Assembly: GCA_033762255.1 (NCBI GenBank)
Contig: JANRLT010000047.1
Span: 1-41,668 of the forward strand
Source of the DNA: Pirellulales bacterium
GTDB lineage: Bacteria > Planctomycetota > Planctomycetia > Pirellulales > JALHPA01
Reading direction: 5' to 3'
DNA length: 41,668 nucleotides
The notes under the pieces were generated by a model, which saw only the letters and a list, made by a program, of their open reading frames with translations, ran no database searches and was not told the origin of the DNA. A program made the position numbers and the translations under genes. Below are positions 17,507 through 23,800 of the stretch, piece after piece; within the stretch, counting starts at the first letter, position 1, and each line of letters begins with the position of its first letter.

Positions 17507-17543
17507 GGACCTTACTCCTCACAACAGAGAAGAGGAACCCGTA
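17144..17543. repeat. 21-bp perfect inverted repeat bracketing the CHC2 remnant
   Basis: TACGGGTTCCTCTTCTCTGTT near 17144 (21 bases, only its first 20 essential) is the exact reverse complement of the sequence at about 17523-17543. The outward flanks are also related: the stretch around 17063-17087 (TCCATCCGG, then GTGTGGGT) mirrors that around 17610-17632 (ACCCACAC, then CCGGATGGA). The left arm falls in the coding end of the pseudogene and the right arm in its leader. This may be a terminal inverted repeat of a small mobile unit. Confidence 0.6.
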
Positions 17544-17812
17544 CAAAGCGATATCGCTGACCGCAGATTTTACCACCCTTCAAGACCCCACCACCCATCA
17601 GGAGTAAAGCTTACCCACACTATACCCGGATGGACCAAATATCGTGCTAGCAGGCATTCGGAGTATCATAATCCGGGTCCTTATTTTTCGAGCGATCCTA
17701 ACCATTCCTTCCAACCCCCTGGGCGGCACGATTGCCGCCCAGGCAATGATAAAATTACGACCACTGGCCATAAGGTGCCACTAGCTAGAAACCTCGCGGA
17801 CAACACCACACC
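17544..17812. other. Intergenic region with a strong hairpin downstream of the sigma factor gene
   Basis: CCTGGGCGGCA and TGCCGCCCAGG at 17718-17743 form a perfect 11-bp stem with a CGAT loop, 70 bases past the sigma factor stop codon on its strand. No T-run follows on the minus strand, so it may stabilise the end of the message or help termination without being a classic terminator. The rest of the gap holds the outer half of the inverted repeat. Confidence 0.6.
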
Positions 17813-18385
17813 TTACGCGGGCGTCAGCTCCGCCAGCTCCCGCGCCAGCCGCTTGCGCGCGACGTGCAGCCGCCGCTTGATCGTGCCGATCGGCGCGTCA
17901 AACGCGTCGGCCATTTCCACCAGCGTCTGGCCCCGCACGTAAAACGCCTTCAGCGTGTCCCGGTCCAGCTTCCCCAGTCGCTTTAGCCCGGCCCGGACCT
18001 GGTTCCGCGTCTCGCTCCGCAGGATTTCATCCAACGGAGTTTCTTGCGTCGCGCAGTTGTGCTCGAACGACTCCACCTCGGTCGCGTACTCGGGACCGCG
18101 CCGCATGGCCCGGTTAATGGCCATCCGGTTGGCGATCGAGCGCAGCCACCCGCCCACGCACTCCGGCACCCGCAATTGATCCAGCTTTTCCAGGGCCTGG
18201 ATAAAGACCTCTTGTACCAGCTCTTGCGCTTCGGCGTGGTTCCCCAGCCGGCGCAACGCCACGGCGTAGATCGCTTGCTCGTACCGCAGGCACAACTGGC
18301 CGAACGCCTCGCGCTCGCCCGCCTGCGCGGCCAAGACCAACTCCCGGACCGACCATTGCTCAACCGACTTTTCCAAAGTCATCAT
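17813..18385 (-). CDS. ECF-type RNA polymerase sigma factor (sigma-70 family)
   Basis: A 190-residue extracytoplasmic-function sigma factor. Region 2 spans about residues 25-95 ('FGQLCLRYEQAIYAVALRRLGN', 'AQELVQEVFIQALEKLDQ', 'GGWLRSIANRMAINRAMRR'), the core-binding and -10 recognition part. Region 4 spans about 130-185 ('LGKLDRDTLKAFYVRGQTLVEMA', then 'APIGTIKRRLHVARKRLA'), the helix-turn-helix for the -35 element. Length is normal. No anti-sigma factor is adjacent on the same strand, as is often the case in planctomycetes. The start is the first of two consecutive ATGs, with GAGAG repeats upstream. Confidence 0.95.
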   Translation of the reverse strand: MMTLEKSVEQWSVRELVLAAQAGEREAFGQLCLRYEQAIYAVALRRLGNHAEAQELVQEVFIQALEKLDQLRVPECVGGWLRSIANRMAINRAMRRGPEYATEVESFEHNCATQETPLDEILRSETRNQVRAGLKRLGKLDRDTLKAFYVRGQTLVEMADAFDAPIGTIKRRLHVARKRLARELAELTPA

Positions 18386-18635
18386 GATTCACACTGCTCT
18401 CTCTCTTGAGCGAAGATTTTTCCCCAGGTCCCGGCGCACCATAACGCCGGGGGTAAAAAGCGGAAAAATCGAACCGGACCGCGACGCGCCAAATCATGCG
18501 CGAAATGCGGTTGCGAACGGGGAAACAGGGTCAGACGCTGGCGGGATCACCGGTCACACACCGGCTAGGGTCGCTAGCGTAGTCGTCAGATCTGCCAGGT
18601 TGTTCCACCAGGGCGAAACGCTCGCCCGCGGAGGA

Positions 18636-19034
18636 TTAACCCAGGACGACTCGGCCGTGGGCGTTTTTCCAGTGGCCCCGGCCGGAACGATCCGCCGATT
18701 CCGCCTGGTGCCCACCTGCCAGATAACTGGCCGGTGGCATCGGGGCGGGTACCGGCAGGCGTGCTAGCCTGAGGTCCGCTGACAAAAACGCCTCCCCAAA
18801 CAATCTGGCGCAGGACATAACAGCCGCGCCAAAAATCGCCGCGCACCAAGATCCACTTTGTTCGCACAAAGCGCGTAAACAGGCGTGTTGCCGGTTGCGC
18901 TTTATACTGTGGGACTGGCGCAGGGAGCTTACATGGGCCACTACAAAACGCACATCACGCACCGTCACGACGATGGCGCGGCCGAAATTGGCAATGGCGC
19001 TGGCAATCGTGGTTGTGGTGATGGACGTCCGCAT
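18636..19034 (-). CDS. Doubtful small protein upstream of the sigma factor
   Basis: A frame of 132 residues starting at an ATG with AGGAG seven bases upstream, which is the only strong argument for it. The first 35 residues have a mildly hydrophobic pattern (TTTIASAIANFGRAIVVTV, then VRFVVAHVSSL). The C-terminal half is rich in Pro, Ala and Arg and looks like non-coding GC-rich DNA. It would be transcribed towards the sigma factor gene about 250 bases away. I recognise no family and do not insist that it is a gene. Confidence 0.25.
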   Translation of the reverse strand: MRTSITTTTIASAIANFGRAIVVTVRDVRFVVAHVSSLRQSHSIKRNRQHACLRALCEQSGSWCAAIFGAAVMSCARLFGEAFLSADLRLARLPVPAPMPPASYLAGGHQAESADRSGRGHWKNAHGRVVLG

Positions 19035-19106
19035 GGCTCGCTCCTGCGCTGTCGCGCGGTTGAGAGAGAAACAAAAAAATGTGGGTTAGTTCCCCGGTTT
19101 TTTTAT

Positions 19107-19139
19107 TGGCATGTACGCCTTTTTACTGGCAAGTATGCC
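19107..19139. repeat. 13-bp direct repeat pair with 20-bp spacing
   Basis: TGGCATGTACGCC at 19107 and TGGCAAGTATGCC at 19127 differ at two or three positions. The 20-bp start-to-start spacing puts both on one face of the helix, which is how tandem operator half-sites are often arranged. No gene follows close by on either strand, so the role is unknown. Confidence 0.4.
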
Positions 19140-19618
19140 ACGGGACAGAGGAATGAACCCTATCCCGTAAAACCGCAGGAAATCGAACTATCTTAACAGT
19201 GCCCTGAATCAACGCCGGTGTCAAGTGAACTGTAAAACAACACAAGGTCCGCCAACTATCTCCCGGGACCGGCAACCGGGCCAATTTTGGCGTGACGCCT
19301 CTTAGACGCACTATCGGAGGGGAGGTTCGCGAAAATGTATCCAGAAAGTTGGAAAAATTTGAAAATCCGCTATTTTTGCCGGATAAATCGACATTTCACC
19401 GCGAAAATTAATTATTATTGTCAGAAATCGGGGCCACTTGTGAAGGAATTCACAAAGTCAGTGGGTAGCTTCCTGGCCAAAGCCCAGATTTTCGTCGTAA
19501 TTCATCATAATCACAACTGTGGCTGTTGTTTGGTTAATCAGGAGCTGACAAGCTAGCGGAAAATTTCAGCACTTTGTTTTCACCCGATCCTAGCAATTCC
19601 TTCCAGGATACACAGACA

Positions 19619-20296
19619 ATGCCTTCCCCCCCGCAGCCGACCGTCGAGGTCCAAAAACTTTGGGCGACGACATTTTACGCTTTTCAACGACCCGACCATA
19701 CGGAAACGGCGGGAGAGTTGATTAAGGACTTGTACGAACTGCGCGACGGACAAAACAAGCAAATTGACAGCCACGTCGCCCCCGCGGCAAAATCGACGGC
19801 GGGCCTGTACGAAAGCGATTTTGATTTGCTATCGCGACCGGTGGCCAGTCTGCAAAAGCTGCATGAGTTTTTAACACGCTGCCTGCAACTGGCGGTCTCG
19901 CATATTAACGGTGGTAAAGTCCCACCGGAGAAAATTCAGCCGCGCATCGTGGATAGCTGGTACCACATCACCAATGACGGCGGCTTTCACGACGCGCATT
20001 TTCATGGGGGATGCTCTTGGTGTGGAATTTACTATATCCAATTGGGCCAGTCCGGGCCGGTGGCGGGAGGAGGCGCGCCGAATGGCGGCAGCCGCTTTTA
20101 TTCTCCCCTGGGAGCCGGGGGAAATTATCGCGACTACGGTAATCAATATCTCAACCAAAGCTACATGGACCCTCCCTTGCGCAACGGGATGGTGCTGTTG
20201 TTTCCGGCGTATTTGCTGCATAGCGGGCTGCCGTACCGAGGAGAGACCGACCGGGTGCTGATCGCGTTTAACGCGCAAGCGGAAGTGAAAAAGTAA
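19619..20296 (+). CDS. Putative 2OG-Fe(II) oxygenase (TIGR02466-like)
   Basis: A 225-residue protein resembling the TIGR02466 family of putative 2-oxoglutarate/Fe(II)-dependent oxygenases. The double-stranded beta-helix ligands are visible: the first two in 'GGFHDAHFHGGCSW' (HxxH-type context) and the distal His in 'FPAYLLHSGLPYRGETDRVLIAFN', whose Arg would bind 2-oxoglutarate. 'PRIVDSWYHIT' upstream is also family-typical. The ATG at 19619 is preferred to a TTG at 19574 because AGGA precedes it and the family begins near 'VEVQKLWATTFYAF'. The substrate is unknown. It stands alone, followed by palindromic repeats. Confidence 0.85.
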   Translation: MPSPPQPTVEVQKLWATTFYAFQRPDHTETAGELIKDLYELRDGQNKQIDSHVAPAAKSTAGLYESDFDLLSRPVASLQKLHEFLTRCLQLAVSHINGGKVPPEKIQPRIVDSWYHITNDGGFHDAHFHGGCSWCGIYYIQLGQSGPVAGGGAPNGGSRFYSPLGAGGNYRDYGNQYLNQSYMDPPLRNGMVLLFPAYLLHSGLPYRGETDRVLIAFNAQAEVKK

Positions 20297-20478
20297 CGTA
20301 GGGGGGAACGCGTCCCTCCGGTTCGAGCACGTGGGGCGGAACGCGTTCCGCCGATTCAAGCACTTAGAAAGTAGGTCGGCAGGGGTTCGGCGCTGCAACG
20401 CACAAATGAGTATGTCGGATCACGATCCGACTTACGGGGTCTGTAAGAAATCATCTCCATAGTGTGGTGTGCGCCGCC
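20297..20478. repeat. Cluster of palindromes left of the integron
   Basis: Holds the perfect 18-bp palindrome GGCGGAACGCGTTCCGCC at 20335-20352, a degenerate relative at about 20311, and GTCGGATCACGATCCGAC at 20414-20431. A near-identical palindrome (GTCGGATCATGATCCGAC) lies at 24681-24698, on the other side of the integron and the RAYT. These are REP-like dispersed sequences; no gene is present. Confidence 0.75.
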
Positions 20479-20567
20479 GCATAACGCTACCGTTCACCGG
20501 GCCGCGGCGAAGTGCAAAGCTTCAGAATCCGCGCGGCCCGCGGCTTCGGTGCAACGGTTTGTTATCC
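20479..20567 (-). other. attC site of cassette 5
   Basis: About 89 bp between GCATAAC (20479-20485) and GTTATCC (20561-20567, R'' on the minus strand as GGATAAC). The inner arms GCCGCGG and CCGCGGC-type pair around an asymmetric centre, as in 59-base elements. The stop codon of the DUF4279 gene is the TAA inside R''. The distal core (GTTATGC on the minus strand) belongs to no remaining cassette, so the array once continued or ends here. Confidence 0.85.
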
Positions 20568-20993
20568 CGTGGTCTCTGGCGTTGGCTCCCCACCGTAAAT
20601 GTCGAACCCAATTTCGAGTCGACGGTCAGCAATCATTTTCATGACGCTGGCCGAAATGGTCAAACCCTCGTTGAATCCTTGCATGAACAAGCCGCAAAAT
20701 AAATCGGCAGAATAGGTTTCATGAATTCTCTGCCAAACGCTGAGATCGTCGGACATTTCATCAAATAGCTTCCGTAGCTGGCCATCAAGGTTCTCCGGCG
20801 TCCTATCATCGACCGACTTCAGCCACATTCCGGTTTGAGCGACCCGGACTTGCCCAGTTTGATTGATTCGGATTTCCTCGCCCTTCGAATGACTGAATGT
20901 CGGTTCGGCACCAAGCAGCGCCGTGACCTCCGCAGGGACAAGTGAGTCACCGCTGATACGCAGGGACAGTTTCGACTTGTGGAGGTGTGCCAT
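20562..20993 (-). CDS. DUF4279 domain protein (integron cassette 5)
   Basis: A 143-residue soluble protein matching DUF4279: 'SKLSLRISGDSLVPAEVTALLGAEPTFSHSKGE' at the N-terminus and a regular alpha/beta pattern to the end ('RRLEIGFDIYG'). The family is widespread in toxin-immunity and cassette contexts and has no known activity. The ATG at 20993 opens the conserved domain, whereas the frame further up is an attC and should not be read. The stop codon overlaps the attC core. It is the last cassette of the array, furthest from attI. Expression would need its own promoter or read-through from cassettes upstream. Confidence 0.85.
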   Translation of the reverse strand: MAHLHKSKLSLRISGDSLVPAEVTALLGAEPTFSHSKGEEIRINQTGQVRVAQTGMWLKSVDDRTPENLDGQLRKLFDEMSDDLSVWQRIHETYSADLFCGLFMQGFNEGLTISASVMKMIADRRLEIGFDIYGGEPTPETTG

Positions 20994-21036
20994 GAGTGAG
21001 CGTGAGAAAGAGTCGTGAGGGCAAGTCCATCTGGCG

Positions 21037-21128
21037 GGATAACGGCAGGGTTCAGCGAGCCCGAGCAGTTGACTCAACGCAAGTCACAGCGGCTGATCGA
21101 GGGCTTCGTCTGCAACCCTTTGTTATCC
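21037..21128 (-). other. attC site of cassette 4
   Basis: About 92 bp between GGATAAC (21037-21043) and GTTATCC (21122-21128). Inner complementary arms are around CAGGGTTCAGCGAGCCC and GGGCTTCGTCTGCAACCC, with unpaired bases on one side, as expected of attC. The upstream gene's TAA stop lies inside the R'' core. Confidence 0.85.
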
Positions 21129-21461
21129 GCTCATCTTCAGCGGTAGTCCAGTAGTGGAGTCAACGGCGTGCCATCGGGTATGCACCGCAATCTGTCGCGC
21201 AAACGCCAGTGCCGGGTGATTTTCATCTTCCGGAATGTCGCTCGTTATCTTGAACACGAGAATAAAGGACTCAACGGCATGCTTCGCACCGACGAACAAT
21301 GTTTCATAACGGAAGCTGGGATCGATATCGATCTCGGTTGGGCCGCGCCGAGATATTGCCGAACCAATGATTTGTTCACAGGCAGTTAAGAACTGTTCAC
21401 GGACATGCTCTTTCGTGCCCATTGATCCGTTCGGGCGGGAGTAGTGAATGTCCCAACTCAT
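21123..21461 (-). CDS. Unknown protein (integron cassette 4)
   Basis: A 112-residue soluble protein with a mixed alpha/beta pattern and no signal peptide or metal-binding motif. The C-terminal stretch 'FARQIAVHTRWHAVDSTTGLPL' resembles the closing strand-loop of several small immunity-like cassette proteins, but I cannot name a family. The ATG at 21461 is chosen because everything further upstream is attC sequence. Ribosome site is weak (AAGG about 13 bases up). Its TAA stop overlaps the attC core. Confidence 0.75.
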   Translation of the reverse strand: MSWDIHYSRPNGSMGTKEHVREQFLTACEQIIGSAISRRGPTEIDIDPSFRYETLFVGAKHAVESFILVFKITSDIPEDENHPALAFARQIAVHTRWHAVDSTTGLPLKMSG

Positions 21462-21510
21462 CGCGTATTTTGCACCCTTGTTGTTCGGTTTCGTCGTGAA
21501 TCGGTGAAGC

Positions 21511-21601
21511 GGATAACGCTGGCCATCACCCGGCACGCGCGAGTGTGGCCACCATGTAGAAAACGCCCGATCGCGTGCTCGGGTGGATGGCTTTGTTCGG
21601 C
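21511..21601 (-). other. attC site of cassette 3
   Basis: About 91 bp between GGATAAC (21511-21517, start core of cassette 4) and GTTCGGC (21595-21601, end core of cassette 3). Inner arms include CCATCACCCGGCACGCG and CGCGTGCTCGGGTGGATGG, which pair almost fully with a few bulged bases. Confidence 0.87.
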
Positions 21602-21607
21602 GATTTC

Positions 21608-22000
21608 TCACACCTCTGTCCACGTTACACAAGTTGGCAGCCTCGCGGGATGCAACACGAACTCGCGTATTGCCTGTCTTGCTTCCGTCTGAGAAATCAC
21701 GTTTCGCAACAGTGTTTCTGAATGATGATCGAGTGCGACATAGAATGTAAAGATGCCTTTAGCATTTGGATCGCCCAAGCTCACGAAATACGGTGGATTT
21801 CCGGTATTGCCAACGAAACTTAGGCAACTTCCCACTAGTGCCCCCAGCACTATCGTCAGGCAATCTCCATTTGTGCGGACAACATCCACGGCCTGCGGCC
21901 TTTCCGACGACACTTGCTGTGTGATCGAATCCAGCAATGCGTCAAGTTCTTCAATTGTCGTCGCTCGGTCTGTGGTTCTCCAGGACACCTCTGCTATCAC
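21608..22000 (-). CDS. Imm1-like immunity protein (integron cassette 3)
   Basis: A 130-residue soluble protein resembling the Imm1 family of immunity proteins: a central 'PPYFVSLGD' strand, 'FTFYVALDHHSETLLRNVIS' and 'EARQAIREFVLH', ending with 'LPTCVTWTEV', the typical W-containing close. Imm1 proteins neutralise secreted polymorphic toxins in other bacteria. The start is a GTG at 22000 with GGGAG seven bases upstream. An open frame continues for 220 codons beyond, but only through the attC and the opposite frame of the next cassette, so it is not coding. No partner toxin is in the window; it is an orphan. Confidence 0.8.
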   Translation of the reverse strand: MIAEVSWRTTDRATTIEELDALLDSITQQVSSERPQAVDVVRTNGDCLTIVLGALVGSCLSFVGNTGNPPYFVSLGDPNAKGIFTFYVALDHHSETLLRNVISQTEARQAIREFVLHPARLPTCVTWTEV

Positions 22001-22020
22001 GTACGTGCTCCCGTGTGGTC

Positions 22021-22133
22021 GCCGAACGACTAAGCTCACCGGCCCGGCCGCGACACCAGTGTGCGGCTGATGCGCCCAGGGAGCAACGGGAAACAAAGCA
22101 CATGGCCGGGTCCGGTGCAGCGCCGGGTTCGGC
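22021..22133 (-). other. attC site of cassette 2
   Basis: About 113 bp between GCCGAAC (22021-22027) and GTTCGGC (22127-22133). Inner arms on the minus strand run CCCGGCGCTGCACCGGACC and, after a loop, GGGCCGGTGAGCTTAGTCG, a pattern often seen in planctomycete-type attC sites. The longer loop makes it the largest of the five. Confidence 0.9.
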
Positions 22134-22145
22134 GTGCCTTGTGGG

Positions 22146-22583
22146 CTACCAACCACCCGGCGGGGGCTGGAGACGAGTCTTGAGGAACGCGAAGTACTTG
22201 TCCGCGCCCTCGAAGATGTCGGACCCAGCGCCCATGTACGCGCGGGCCAGCTCGTCCGCCGCCCGGTCCAAGCTCCCCAGCTCGAACTGGCACTGGCCCA
22301 GCCGAAGGTGCAGGAACGGGTTGCCGATGGCGTTCGGGCAGTGCATCGCCAGCGACAGGTTGTCCCGCCCGGCCGTGAAGTCGCCGCCGAGGAAGTTCGC
22401 GTCGCCGATGGCCGCGAGAATCCAGGTGGCCGCCTCCCACTCGGTTTGCGGCTCGGGGAGCAAGTCCCACGCGGCCCAGTACTGCTGGAGCGCGGCGGGG
22501 TACTGGCCCTTCTTGGCGAGGGCGTCGCCTTTCTTGCAGAGGGCTTGGGTGCGCTCGTGGGCTTCGTCCGAAAGCTCCGCCAT
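22146..22583 (-). CDS. TPR-like protein (integron cassette 2)
   Basis: A 145-residue all-helical protein. Two or three tetratricopeptide-like repeats are visible: 'CKKGDALAKKGQYPAALQQYWAAWDLLPE', then a second starting near 'GDANFLGGDFTAGRDNLSLAM', then 'LRLGQCQFELGSLDRAADELARAYMG'. The TPR pattern of small-large-aromatic positions is clear. It ends 'QPPPGGW'. Such proteins mediate protein-protein contacts; the partner is unknown. The ATG at 22583 has GGAGGG eight bases upstream, the best ribosome site in the array. It ends 13 bases before its attC. Confidence 0.9.
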   Translation of the reverse strand: MAELSDEAHERTQALCKKGDALAKKGQYPAALQQYWAAWDLLPEPQTEWEAATWILAAIGDANFLGGDFTAGRDNLSLAMHCPNAIGNPFLHLRLGQCQFELGSLDRAADELARAYMGAGSDIFEGADKYFAFLKTRLQPPPGGW

Positions 22584-22599
22584 CCGAGTGCCCTCCGCC

Positions 22600-22691
22600 G
22601 CCGAACGACCATGTTGACCGAGCCCCCGCCAATATGGTCTCTAAAGTTAGGAAAGGTCCGTCGGGGGCTTCGGTCCAACATTTTGTTCGTT
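22600..22691 (-). other. attC site of cassette 1
   Basis: About 92 bp between GCCGAAC (22600-22606, start core of cassette 2) and GTTCGTT (22685-22691, R'' of cassette 1). Inner arms are GTTGACCGAGCCCCCG and CGGGGGCTTCGGTCCAAC. The gene of cassette 1 ends inside this site at 22647. Confidence 0.87.
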
Positions 22692-23306
22692 GCTTAGCAG
22701 GTAAGGCTCTATCAAACCATTCTGTTCAGCGAACCTCGTCAACTTTGTATTCAAGTCATCAGGATCTCGCCAGTACGCCTCGTCAATTGCGTGGATCCGT
22801 TCACACCAATCAGGTAAAGTGTTTCTGTCAATTGTCTCGGGGTACTGTTTCATTGCGTCCCATCTCGCCGCGCGATCAGTAGGAGGCTCGACATCATCAA
22901 ACAATATAGACGATGCATTGTGCAACAAGCGTTTAGTTTCTTCTGCACCCAAAGTCTCAAGACCGCTTAGTGCTTCACTAAATAGTTCGCCGGACGAATT
23001 TGAAAAAAACTGATGCATCCCTCCATTGTAAACCTCGCCATTTAGAATGGACACGGAGTAGTACAAACGTTCGATATCAGAGAATTGCCGCCAACCTTCC
23101 TCTTTTGCATATGCTCGCTTCACGAGTGATGTCCAGAGTTTACGCCAAGGATCATATTTCTTCCGTTCCTCGTGGTAACGTCGACCTTCTTTGATACGCT
23201 TTCTCGTACCGTTCTTGCAGGGCATACACAGGCCACCAGTAGTTTCGGCGGTCGTCGCCAAAATCTCAGCGTTGCATTCACGGCAATTTGTCTTGAGTGC
23301 TGTCAT
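22647..23306 (-). CDS. DUF4375 protein with N-terminal zinc-ribbon (integron cassette 1)
   Basis: A 219-residue protein. Residues about 7-30 hold two CxxC pairs (CREC and CMPC), a probable zinc ribbon. After a basic linker, the DUF4375 domain spans about 60-200, with its hallmark 'SVSILNGEVYNGGMHQFFSNSSGE' and 'ALSGLETLGAEETKRLL'. The domain is common in immunity and cassette settings and has no known activity. The ATG at 23306 is chosen because the attI-like core lies 10 bases upstream; the frame further up is outside the cassette. The last 15 residues are encoded inside the attC. It is the cassette next to attI, so it would be the last one inserted and the best expressed if an integron promoter exists. 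Confidence 0.85.
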   Translation of the reverse strand: MTALKTNCRECNAEILATTAETTGGLCMPCKNGTRKRIKEGRRYHEERKKYDPWRKLWTSLVKRAYAKEEGWRQFSDIERLYYSVSILNGEVYNGGMHQFFSNSSGELFSEALSGLETLGAEETKRLLHNASSILFDDVEPPTDRAARWDAMKQYPETIDRNTLPDWCERIHAIDEAYWRDPDDLNTKLTRFAEQNGLIEPYLLSNEQNVGPKPPTDLS

Positions 23307-23315
23307 GTCTCTTGC

Positions 23316-23322
23316 AACGAAC
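23316..23322 (-). other. attI-like recombination core
   Basis: AACGAAC on the plus strand (GTTCGTT on the minus) lies 10 bases before the start of cassette 1 and is the complement of that cassette's end core at 22685-22691. In an integron this junction is attI x first cassette. The rest of attI should extend right, towards the integrase gene at 23444; its integrase-binding repeats are not obvious to me. Confidence 0.65.
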
Positions 23323-23443
23323 TTATATTCGACCGCAAAATCGCGGTATAGCACACGATTGAATTGCGGCCGAGTATGGATCGGTAAAAACAAATATGTA
23401 ATACTGAGTAAAGAGTTGCGACGGATCGCTCGGAGTTTTTACC

Positions 23444-23716
23444 ATGCTAGACCGCACTGGAGACCGTGCTATGCCGCAATCTTCACAATTCAAATCATAC
23501 CCTTCTCAAAATGACCGCACAATACCCGGTCGGGGAGAGCCACGTTTTTTGGATCAGGTGGCCATTGCGTGCCGCTTGAAGCATTTTTCCTATCGAACCG
23601 AGCAGTCCTATGTCGCCTGGGTTCGTAGGTTCATTTTGTTTCACAACAAGCGACACCCCAAAGATATGGGAGCCTTGGAGGTTAAGGCCTTTCTCTCGGC
23701 GGGGTGGCACAGTTAA
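23444..23716 (+). pseudogene. intI: Integron integrase, truncated after the N-terminal domain
   Basis: Residues about 34-85 match the N-terminal SAM-like core-binding domain of integron integrases: 'FLDQVAIACRLKHFSYRTEQSYVAW' and 'RFILFHNKRHPKDMGALEVKAFLS' are family-typical. After that the frame gives five unrelated residues and a stop. An intact IntI has about 320 residues and its catalytic Arg-His-Arg-Tyr residues are all in the lost part, so the product cannot recombine. The ATG at 23444 has GGAG eight bases upstream. It is divergent from the cassette array, the standard integron layout. The break at about 23698 lies some 100 bases before the REP of a RAYT element. Confidence 0.9.
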
Positions 23717-23800
23717 AGATTTTATTTTAAAAAAGTAATGCCACGCCCTTGCCGGTACCATTTCCTTGCACCCAACCGCATCCATCATCAACAACCGAGG

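Larger units (their letters stand above)
18386..19618. other. Long, mostly non-coding region upstream of the sigma factor gene
   Basis: More than 1.2 kb without a firmly supported gene. It holds a hairpin in the sigma leader (CCCGGCG at 18430-18436 with CGCCGGG at 18445-18451) and a pair of 13-bp direct repeats at 19107-19139. One weak candidate gene is at 18636-19034. A plus-strand frame of 73 codons at 19335 has GGAGG nine bases upstream but an unconvincing, AT-rich product. Confidence 0.4.
20479..23716 (-). mobile_element. Chromosomal integron: truncated intI and a five-cassette array
   Basis: Reading right to left: a divergent, truncated integron integrase gene (23444-23716), an attI-like core at 23316-23322, then five minus-strand cassettes. 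Each cassette is one gene plus one attC-like site. The cassettes run about 23321-22606 (DUF4375), 22605-22027 (TPR-like), 22026-21517 (Imm1-like), 21516-21043 (unknown) and 21042-20485 (DUF4279). The core sites are GTTCGTT, GTTCGGC, GTTCGGC, GTTATCC and GTTATCC, and in each cassette the starting core is the complement of its own end core (for example GTTATCC...GGATAAC). That is what excision and insertion of circular cassettes would leave. Integron structure is established knowledge; the assignment here is by eye. Confidence 0.88.

Noticed and set aside
19335-19556. 73-codon plus-strand frame with GGAGG nine bases upstream
   Set aside because: AT-rich composition and an irregular product unlike any family; no support beyond the ribosome-like site.
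22001-22681. Extension of the Imm1-like frame upstream to a start at 22681
   Set aside because: The extra 225 codons run through an attC and the complementary frame of the TPR cassette; a GTG at 22000 with a good ribosome site explains the gene.
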